Source: Hohaiivirga grylli (GTDB lineage Bacteria; Pseudomonadota; Alphaproteobacteria; Rhizobiales; Beijerinckiaceae). Taken from it: a stretch of DNA of 64,000 nucleotides. Positions 58,041 through 64,000 of this stretch are shown here, piece after piece. The notes under the pieces are model-generated. The model made no database searches, was not told where the DNA came from, and was given only the letters and a program-made list of their open reading frames with translations. The stretch lies in contig NZ_JBBYXI010000001.1 in assembly GCF_039655745.1 (NCBI RefSeq), positions 62,001-126,000 of the forward strand. The letters run 5' to 3'. How positions within the stretch are numbered: position 1 is the first letter of the stretch; each line of letters opens with the position of its first letter. The translations under genes and the position numbers were made by a program.

Positions 58041-59600
58041 TGTTGGAACTGGTTCTGGTGTCGGTGTTGGAACCGGATCAACTGTTGGTGGAACAACAGG
58101 CGGAGGATTTTCAACATAACCTGCCGCAAGGAACCAGATACGGCCTGCTGCTTCATCACGGTTGTTGAGGGTATACATATAAGTACCACCATCAACAGCA
58201 GCCGTATTCACACCCGTTAAACTGGCAAGACTAAACGAAGCACCTGCACTGGCATCCGTAATCAGATCAAGTGTTGTGGTTGCTGGAGAGGTAATCTCTG
58301 CACCAGAGTCCATCACAACAACCTGGTGTGAACCAGAACCATTCTGAATTGTCAGATAGTCTCCCCGTCCATCGGCTATTGATGTGCTGAAGCGAAAGAG
58401 CATGCTACCAGAAAGATTATCAACGTTTAAACGTACATAATTTTCAGTATCATGGCGGAAATAGACTATGCCATTCCCGTTTAATGTACCGATAGAAGCG
58501 CTATCCTGATCATCTGTACCGGATAGAACAACAACTTTGGTATTCTCTCCATTAAGCTGAACATTTTCAGCAAACGCCCCATTTGTTGCCGCAGCGACGA
58601 GTTGCAGTTCTGACTGATCATAAACCTGCATCTCACCAGTCGCCTGACCACCGTCATAAATCTTTGAAATCGTTGAATCGTGCAGATAGGTATTATGAGT
58701 TATTGAATCGGCATAAACCAGCTGGAAAGACTGATCATAAAATGTCGTATCAAATGCTAGACCGCCATCCTGTATCTGCTGGCGACCATTACCTGAAACC
58801 GTAGAATTATAAAGAAGACCGACTAGTCCGGCACCTGTCGTACCGCTAGATGCCTTATAGGCATACTGCGCACCGCCAGCGACAATCGTATTATGCGCTT
58901 CGGCATTTCCGATAACATACTGAGATCCACCAGCCTCAATACGCGCATTATTTGCAGTCGAGAAACTGCTAACCTGCTGGGCTCCGCCAGAATAGATGAT
59001 GGAACCATTGGAGGTTGCATTTGTCTGAACGTATTCATTACCTCCAGCAAGGACTTTTGTCCCATCTGACTGAGCACCTAAATACGTATAATAAACACCA
59101 CCACTAGCAACGGTATTATTAATACCACGGCCCGTTTCATTCAGGTTGGCGTAATAAATGTTCGCCTGTCCATAAATGGTTGAGTTCTGCAAAGTACCGC
59201 CATCAAAGGCATACAGCAAACCACCCTTTTCAATGGTAATATTATCAGCCAGTGCCGGAACTGTCTGATCATAACCATCAACGGCAATATGAGTCGTCTT
59301 GGATACAACAACATATCCGCCACTCTTAACTGTCGAATTTGTCAGAAAACCAAGGACGCTTAATTTGCCTTGATTTTCAATAGTCATATTATTTGCGGTT
59401 CTGGCATAACCACCATTTTCATATTGCGATGCTGCCAGTTCAAGACATTGGGTACCGGTTACACTGTAACCATCAGAATCACCAGTAAGGCCTATTAATG
59501 TATGATATGATTTACAAAAAGGTTCTGCTGCAAAAGCAGAACCAGATATAAACGAAGAAACCAATACCGCAAGCGATACGCCAGAGAAATTTATTTTCAA
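57090..59600 (-). CDS. AIDA-like autotransporter (A)
   Basis: The start is TTG 59600 (read MKINFSGVSLAVLVSS), 8 bases after GAGGG; 836 residues. A signal peptide ends at SAFA-AEP. The passenger consists of repeated short motifs of the AIDA type (TKVLAGGNEYVQ, SGGAQQVS, EAGGSQYV, VAGGAQYAY), predicted to form a beta-helix. A Pro/Thr linker (VDPVPTPTPEPVPTPSPAP) leads to the C-terminal barrel of about 320 residues ending LRYQF. The barrel is almost identical to that of autotransporter B. The passenger would be displayed on the cell surface, plausibly for adhesion. Confidence 0.92.
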   Translation of the reverse strand: MKINFSGVSLAVLVSSFISGSAFAAEPFCKSYHTLIGLTGDSDGYSVTGTQCLELAASQYENGGYARTANNMTIENQGKLSVLGFLTNSTVKSGGYVVVSKTTHIAVDGYDQTVPALADNITIEKGGLLYAFDGGTLQNSTIYGQANIYYANLNETGRGINNTVASGGVYYTYLGAQSDGTKVLAGGNEYVQTNATSNGSIIYSGGAQQVSSFSTANNARIEAGGSQYVIGNAEAHNTIVAGGAQYAYKASSGTTGAGLVGLLYNSTVSGNGRQQIQDGGLAFDTTFYDQSFQLVYADSITHNTYLHDSTISKIYDGGQATGEMQVYDQSELQLVAAATNGAFAENVQLNGENTKVVVLSGTDDQDSASIGTLNGNGIVYFRHDTENYVRLNVDNLSGSMLFRFSTSIADGRGDYLTIQNGSGSHQVVVMDSGAEITSPATTTLDLITDASAGASFSLASLTGVNTAAVDGGTYMYTLNNRDEAAGRIWFLAAGYVENPPPVVPPTVDPVPTPTPEPVPTPSPAPQVTDLRTTPSTDALISMSVAPGMMFANELGNLRFRKGDLGFMSDSQRKGGVWARVIGSSATYSPSVAKFRMQQEGFEAGTDYLFDMSGGKGLVGVFASYSQADIKHKRGGTSRIGSTSVGLQLGYFADNGFYVDGILKYNNFDNDLRAISTNGYSVSGSYDRNAFGGSLEAGYAKEFSNGWFIEPYVKLTYFSVEGKTVHLSNGMKGKMSAYESLTSEIALTIGKTIKTEDVIWKPYVTAGWSYEFMDSNKVVINDLNQFNTNFTGSMGRIGVGVSAQLKSGFLIYGEVNYRAGRNVTAPVQANFGLRYQF

Positions 59601-59686
59601 AGCAAATGCCCTCAAAGAATATTTATTTTTAGATATTTATATAAAGCTATATCAAATTATTATATAATATTCAAATGCAAAATATT

Positions 59687-59724
59687 TAATAAATCCCCTC
59701 AATTATAATGAGGAGATTTATTAA
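59687..59724 (-). terminator. Terminator of autotransporter B
   Basis: TAATAAATCCCCTC pairs with GAGGAGATTTATTA with one mismatch, around AATTATAAT. It lies 10 bases after the stop of autotransporter B on the minus strand and runs into an A/T-rich stretch. Confidence 0.6.
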
Positions 59725-59733
59725 TATATACTA

Positions 59734-60684
59734 TTAGAACTGATATCTGAGACCGAAGTTGGCCTGAACCGGGGCGGTGACATTCCGACCCGCACGGTAG
59801 TTAACTTCACCATAAATCAGGAAACCTGATTTCAGCTGCGCACTCACACCAACACCAATGCGGCCCATGCTGCCAGTGAAGTTCGTGTTGAACTGGTTGA
59901 GATCATTGATAACAACCTTGTTGCTGTCCATGAACTCATAAGACCAGCCTGCAGTAACGTATGGCTTCCAGATCACATCTTCCGTCTTGATCGTCTTGCC
60001 GATGGTCAGTGCAATCTCTGAGGTCAGGGATTCATACGCACTCATCTTGCCCTTCATCCCATTGCTGAGATGAACCGTCTTTCCCTCAACCGAGAAATAC
60101 GTCAGCTTGACATAAGGCTCTATGAACCAACCGTTCGAGAACTCCTTCGCATAACCTGCCTCTAATGAACCACCAAAAGCATTCCGGTCATAGCTGCCTG
60201 AAACAGAATAACCATTCGTCGAGATTGCACGAAGATCATTGTCGAAGTTGTTGTACTTCAGGATACCGTCAACATAGAAACCATTGTCGGCGAAGTAACC
60301 AAGCTGCAGACCAACGCTGGTGCTGCCGATACGGCTGGTTCCACCACGCTTGTGCTTGATGTCGGCCTGTGAGTAGCTGGCAAACACACCAATAAGGCCC
60401 TTACCACCTGACATATCAAACAGATAATCAGTACCGGCTTCAAAGCCTTCCTGCTGCATGCGGAACTTGGCAACACTCGGGCTGTATGTTGCGCTGGAAC
60501 CAATCACACGGGCCCAGACACCACCCTTACGCTGACTGTCGGACATGAAGCCGAGATCGCCCTTACGGAAGCGCAGGTTACCCAGCTCATTCGCAAACAT
60601 CATACCCGGTGCAACCGACATCGAAATCAGAGCATCCGTCGAGGGTGTTGTGCGCAGGTCAGTAACCTGTGGTGCAGGAGATGG
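59734..60684 (-). repeat. Autotransporter barrel repeat, copy B
   Basis: This 951-base segment matches 57090-58040 in direct orientation, offset by 2,644 bases with no insertion or deletion. Such a pair is a substrate for recombination that would delete or fuse the two genes. Confidence 0.9.
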
Positions 60685-62271
60685 CACAGGATCAACATCT
60701 GGATCAACCTTCGTACCTGGATCCGGCTTAGGTACATCATAAGCACCGAGATACCAGATACGACCTTCAGCTTCATCGCGGTTATTAAGGGTGTACATAT
60801 AAGTACCACCATCAACAGCGTTGATGTTAACACCATTAAGGTTTACCAACCCGAAAGCAGCGCCCTTGCTTGCATCCGTAATCAGATCAAGCGAGGTGGA
60901 TATTGGTGACGTAATCTCCGCACCACTATCCATAACTGTCACATGGTGAGTGCCTGTACCATTCTGAATATTGACGTAATCACCCAGACCTTCTGCAATT
61001 GAAGTTCTGAAGATGAACTGAACATTACCGGAGAGGTTCACGATATTGACAACACCATAAGGTGCTACATTAGCTACATTTGCAAATTTGACCTGCCCAG
61101 TACCGGACAGATTCTCAATCAGTACAGAGCTCTGATTGCTTTCACCACCAACGATAGAAACAACAGCGCTTTCACCATTCAGCACAACGTTTTCAGCTGC
61201 GCTACCGCCTGTATCAGCAGCATAAAGCTTCAGTGTCGCCTGATCATTCAGACTTGTAACACCTTGAGCGCGTGCACCAGGTGCAACAGCAACTACTGAC
61301 TGATCATAAGCTGTTGCATTCTGTGCAATACCATCAACATAGATCATCTGTGTTGATGTACCGTATAGCTCGGTATCGATTGCAGAAGCCCCAGCCATAA
61401 CGTGCTGGCTACCAGATTCTGTCAGTTTGGTATTATAGGCTGCGCCTGCAGTCGCCGTGCCCATGTAAATATTCTGGGTACCACTAACAGTTGCACCTCT
61501 GGCAGTTCCTGAATCATAAATGTTCTGAACACCGCCAGCATTAATGATTGCCGAATTGGATACGCCAGAAGCGGATACAACCTGCTTACCGCCATTCTCA
61601 ACAGTTGCACTTGTTGAGGTACCGGAGCTCCGAACATACTGAGCACCACCTTCAGTAATGACACTACCGGTAGAAATACCATTCTGTTGCACATATTCTA
61701 TGCCGCCAGAGAGAACTTTGGTCCCTTGGGACTGCCCATTAAGATAAGTATAATAAACACCACCATTACCAACAGTATTGTTCACCCCATACCCAGCCTC
61801 AGCCGTATCTTGCTGAGAAATATAGGCTATGCCATATACTGTAGAATTCTGCAGTGTCCCGCCAGACAATGCATAGATGCGAGCACCACTTTCAATAACA
61901 GTATTGTTAATGGTTGCCGGAACTCCTGATATATAGTCATCCCAAGCAATACGAGGGTCTTTTGTTGCGTAAAGTAGGGAACCACTTTTCGCAGTTGAAT
62001 CATTAAGAATACCAAGAACGGATAAAATCGCTCCCGACTCTATCGTCACATTTGTAGCAATATGAGTATAAGGTGTCGTAATACCATCAGAACCATCATG
62101 AGCCGTCAGCTCATAGCACATCGTACTATCCATGGTCATATTGCTAATACGACCATCCATTAGGCCAATATCCGTATGGCCTGTAGTACAGATACTTGCG
62201 GATGACACACCACCTGAAAGAGCGGCAATAAGCAGCGCAAGGGAAGAAACTCCCAAGATTTTATAATTCAT
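59734..62271 (-). CDS. AIDA-like autotransporter (B)
   Basis: ATG 62271 (MNYKILGVSSLALLIAAL) has GGGG 7 bases upstream; 845 residues. A signal peptide ends near GVSSA-SIC. The passenger has AIDA-like repeats (SGGIEYVQQNG, EGGAQYVRSSG, NGGKQVVSASG, AGGVQNIYDSG), related to A but clearly different in sequence. The linker is shorter and Asp-rich (PKPDPGTKVDPDVDPVPS). The barrel from PAPQVTDLRTT to LRYQF matches A except for one residue. Tandem duplication with divergence limited to the exposed passenger suggests selection for antigenic or binding variation. Confidence 0.92.
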   Translation of the reverse strand: MNYKILGVSSLALLIAALSGGVSSASICTTGHTDIGLMDGRISNMTMDSTMCYELTAHDGSDGITTPYTHIATNVTIESGAILSVLGILNDSTAKSGSLLYATKDPRIAWDDYISGVPATINNTVIESGARIYALSGGTLQNSTVYGIAYISQQDTAEAGYGVNNTVGNGGVYYTYLNGQSQGTKVLSGGIEYVQQNGISTGSVITEGGAQYVRSSGTSTSATVENGGKQVVSASGVSNSAIINAGGVQNIYDSGTARGATVSGTQNIYMGTATAGAAYNTKLTESGSQHVMAGASAIDTELYGTSTQMIYVDGIAQNATAYDQSVVAVAPGARAQGVTSLNDQATLKLYAADTGGSAAENVVLNGESAVVSIVGGESNQSSVLIENLSGTGQVKFANVANVAPYGVVNIVNLSGNVQFIFRTSIAEGLGDYVNIQNGTGTHHVTVMDSGAEITSPISTSLDLITDASKGAAFGLVNLNGVNINAVDGGTYMYTLNNRDEAEGRIWYLGAYDVPKPDPGTKVDPDVDPVPSPAPQVTDLRTTPSTDALISMSVAPGMMFANELGNLRFRKGDLGFMSDSQRKGGVWARVIGSSATYSPSVAKFRMQQEGFEAGTDYLFDMSGGKGLIGVFASYSQADIKHKRGGTSRIGSTSVGLQLGYFADNGFYVDGILKYNNFDNDLRAISTNGYSVSGSYDRNAFGGSLEAGYAKEFSNGWFIEPYVKLTYFSVEGKTVHLSNGMKGKMSAYESLTSEIALTIGKTIKTEDVIWKPYVTAGWSYEFMDSNKVVINDLNQFNTNFTGSMGRIGVGVSAQLKSGFLIYGEVNYRAGRNVTAPVQANFGLRYQF

Positions 62272-62393
62272 TATATGCCCCAAACAAGCATTGATATTGT
62301 ATATATTTGTTGGGCTTTTACATAAACGTAACGTTAATTGTCAAGAATTATATAAGATATACGAATTCACAAATGTATTAATAAAATAAATAC

Positions 62394-62426
62394 AATTCAA
62401 AGCAGAATTAATACCTGCTTTGAATT
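62394..62426 (-). terminator. Terminator downstream of the autotransporter relic
   Basis: AATTCAAAGCAG (62394-62405) pairs perfectly with CTGCTTTGAATT (62415-62426), loop AATTAATAC. On the minus strand it follows the relic stop by 12 bases and runs into TGTATTTATTTTA. It now probably ends the permease transcript. Confidence 0.75.
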
Positions 62427-62437
62427 TTTTATTAATA

Positions 62438-62520
62438 TCAAAATTGATACCTTAGGCTTAAATCGGCCTGAATAGAAACAGTGACGTTACGGCCGAAGGT
62501 ATACTTCGCTCCAGATCCGC
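62438..62520 (-). pseudogene. C-terminal relic of a third autotransporter
   Basis: On the minus strand the frame ending at TGA 62440-62438 reads GRNVTVSIQADLSLRYQF at its end. The ends of autotransporters A and B read GRNVTAPVQANFGLRYQF, so the last 18 residues align with the same final barrel strand and terminal Phe. Upstream the similarity fades within about ten codons and then meets the permease gene, so no complete gene can exist here. It still has its own terminator. This is the remnant of a deleted third copy. Confidence 0.7.
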
Positions 62521-62532
62521 AAATGAGAGCTT

Positions 62533-63957
62533 TTAGAGAGTCTCTTTTGCAAGAGCATCCTGCTTCTTGTTACGGAAGAAATATCCGATGGCAAGGATGA
62601 CAAACCACAGCGGTGTAACAATCAATGCCTCGCGTGTATCCTGTTCGAATGTAAGCAGAACAATCACACCTGCAAAGAAGGCAAGAGCAACCCAGCTCAT
62701 AAGAATACCGAATGGCATTTTGTAAGTTGAGCTCTGGTGAAGCTGCGGCCGACGCCTTCTATACACGAGATATGAAGCAAGAATGATACTCCATACAAAC
62801 ATGAATAGAATGGCAGAAACTGTCGTCACCAATGTGAAAACCGTAACAACATCAGGGATGAGGAAAACAAGAACCACACCACCAAGCAGACAGATGCACG
62901 AGAACATCAATCCATTTGAAGGAACAAACCTCTTGGATAATTTACCAAAGCTACCCGGCGCATCACCCATTTTTGCCAAGCCATAAAGCATTCGGCTTGT
63001 TGAGAAGATGCCGCTGTTGGCAGAAGATGCTGCCGATGTCAGCACAACAAAATTGATAATCCCTGCTGCTGCCGGCAATCCGACAAGAACAAACATTTCA
63101 ACAAACGGGCTTTTACCAGCTTCAATCAAGTTCCATGGGGTCACAGACATAATCATGATCAGTGCAAAAACATAGAACATGATAATACGGATTGGGATGG
63201 AATTAATGGCTTTTGGCAGAGTCTTGTAAGGATCTTTAGCTTCAGCAGCCGTTGCTCCGACAAGCTCAATACCAACAAAGGCAAAAATAGCGATCTGGAA
63301 ACCTGCGAAGAAGCCCATTATCCCTTTCGGGAACATCCCGCCATGGTTCCATAAATTATCAAGAGTTGCCGCAGTTCCCGTTGGAGACTGAAAATGCGTT
63401 GTAACCAGAATACCGCCAATCACAATCAAGGCAACGATGGCAACAATCTTGATCATGGCAAACCAGAATTCCAGCTCACCAAACATTTTTACCGTGACCA
63501 GATTGAGAACCAGTAATAGCAAGATACAGGCTAATCCGGATATCCAGTTTGGCATATCCGGATACCAGAACTGACAGTAATGACTGATCGCCACAACATC
63601 GGCCATACCCGTAACAACCCAGCAGAACCAATATGTCCAGCCAGTAAAATAGCCAGCCCACGGCCCTAAAAGATCAGCAGCAAAATCAGTAAAGGACTTA
63701 TACTGGAGGTTTGATAAAAGCAGCTCGCCCATGGCGCGCATAACAAAGAAGAGTACAAATCCAATAATCATATAAACGAAGATGATAGACGGACCCGCCA
63801 GCTGAATTGTTTTACCAGAGCCCATGAAAAGCCCTGTTCCAATGGCACCACCGATTGCAATCAGCTGGATATGGCGGTTGGTCAGATTACGCTGGAGCCC
63901 CTGTCCATCAGATGTCTCCTCCCCGGAGACAGAAGGATTTAATCCCTTGTCAGACAT
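62533..63957 (-). CDS. cycA: CycA-like amino-acid permease (APC superfamily)
   Basis: The protein has 474 residues with twelve membrane spans. The first-span signature LIAIGGAIGTGLFMGSGKTIQLAGPS (in parts, about 32-57), FVGIELVGATAAEAKDP and SSANSGIFSTSRMLYGLA are the family consensus of AAT-type permeases. The closest type is the D-serine/D-alanine/glycine transporter CycA. ATG 63957 has GGAAAG about 9 bases upstream. It is a proton symporter for neutral amino acids; specificity is inferred. Its stop lies 12 bases from the autotransporter relic. Confidence 0.87.
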   Translation of the reverse strand: MSDKGLNPSVSGEETSDGQGLQRNLTNRHIQLIAIGGAIGTGLFMGSGKTIQLAGPSIIFVYMIIGFVLFFVMRAMGELLLSNLQYKSFTDFAADLLGPWAGYFTGWTYWFCWVVTGMADVVAISHYCQFWYPDMPNWISGLACILLLLVLNLVTVKMFGELEFWFAMIKIVAIVALIVIGGILVTTHFQSPTGTAATLDNLWNHGGMFPKGIMGFFAGFQIAIFAFVGIELVGATAAEAKDPYKTLPKAINSIPIRIIMFYVFALIMIMSVTPWNLIEAGKSPFVEMFVLVGLPAAAGIINFVVLTSAASSANSGIFSTSRMLYGLAKMGDAPGSFGKLSKRFVPSNGLMFSCICLLGGVVLVFLIPDVVTVFTLVTTVSAILFMFVWSIILASYLVYRRRRPQLHQSSTYKMPFGILMSWVALAFFAGVIVLLTFEQDTREALIVTPLWFVILAIGYFFRNKKQDALAKETL

Positions 63958-64000
63958 TTTTTAGCACTTTCCGGGATGCCTGCTATGAGAACTCTGCAGG

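Overview
This window looks like the chromosome of an alphaproteobacterium of the order Hyphomicrobiales (Rhizobiales), close to the Brucellaceae/Bartonellaceae type. Pointers are the tsaD/hemC/hemD/mitofilin-like/HemY block, an Omp25/Omp31-type porin-like protein, an IalB-family protein next to rlmN, and the DUF2794 and DUF1674 proteins. Base composition is moderate outside one AT-rich islet. Most genes are housekeeping or metabolic. No rRNA, CRISPR array or insertion sequence was seen. The genus cannot be fixed from the sequence alone.

Layout. 1-3 kb: end of an unknown gene, two LysR regulators and three small genes. 3-10 kb: a five-gene leucine/isovalerate catabolic operon (acyl-CoA dehydrogenase, two-subunit acyl-CoA carboxylase, MaoC hydratase, CitE-like lyase) with a divergent TetR regulator. 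10-15 kb: an SLC13/ArsB-type transporter, then an AaeB/AaeX/AaeA-like efflux operon preceded by a compact three-way-junction leader, then a candidate small RNA. 15-20 kb: VOC protein, pyrE, an inositol-monophosphatase family gene, acs. 20-27 kb: tsaD-gpsA-EVE diverging from hemC-hemD-mitofilin/HemX-hemY. 27.4-31.6 kb: tRNA-Thr(CGU) with an AT-rich four-gene surface-sugar islet downstream. The islet is bounded by a 17-bp repeat of the tRNA 3' end and has no integrase. 31.6-36 kb: membrane protein, polyamine-type binding protein, two outer-membrane proteins. 36-41 kb: 3-hydroxyacyl-CoA dehydrogenase, etfA/etfB, cobalamin adenosyltransferase, cfa. 41-46 kb: DUF1674, purH, heparinase-like, rsmB. 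46-54 kb: a second candidate small RNA, DUF2794, Bax1-I protein, YbbP/YbbA-like ABC system facing tesA, aldo-keto reductase, thpR. 54-57 kb: IalB-family, rlmN, membrane protein, patatin. 57-62.5 kb: two tandem autotransporters with almost identical beta-barrels, plus the C-terminal relic of a third. 62.5-64 kb: a CycA-like amino-acid permease.

How the parts work together. The acyl-CoA dehydrogenase of the leucine operon would pass electrons to EtfAB, encoded 28 kb away beside a 3-hydroxyacyl-CoA dehydrogenase. The acetyl-CoA and acetoacetate produced feed central metabolism, where acs also enters. The islet genes (DegT aminotransferase, NeuD/VioB-like acetyltransferase, two family-2 glycosyltransferases) form a coherent module for adding an acylated amino sugar to a surface glycan. 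They share the cell surface with the autotransporters, the porin-like protein and MipA.

The items most worth a second look are the structured leader before the FUSC efflux gene, the two minus-strand RNAs with C-rich hairpin loops, the integrase-less tRNA islet, and the autotransporter pair with its relic.
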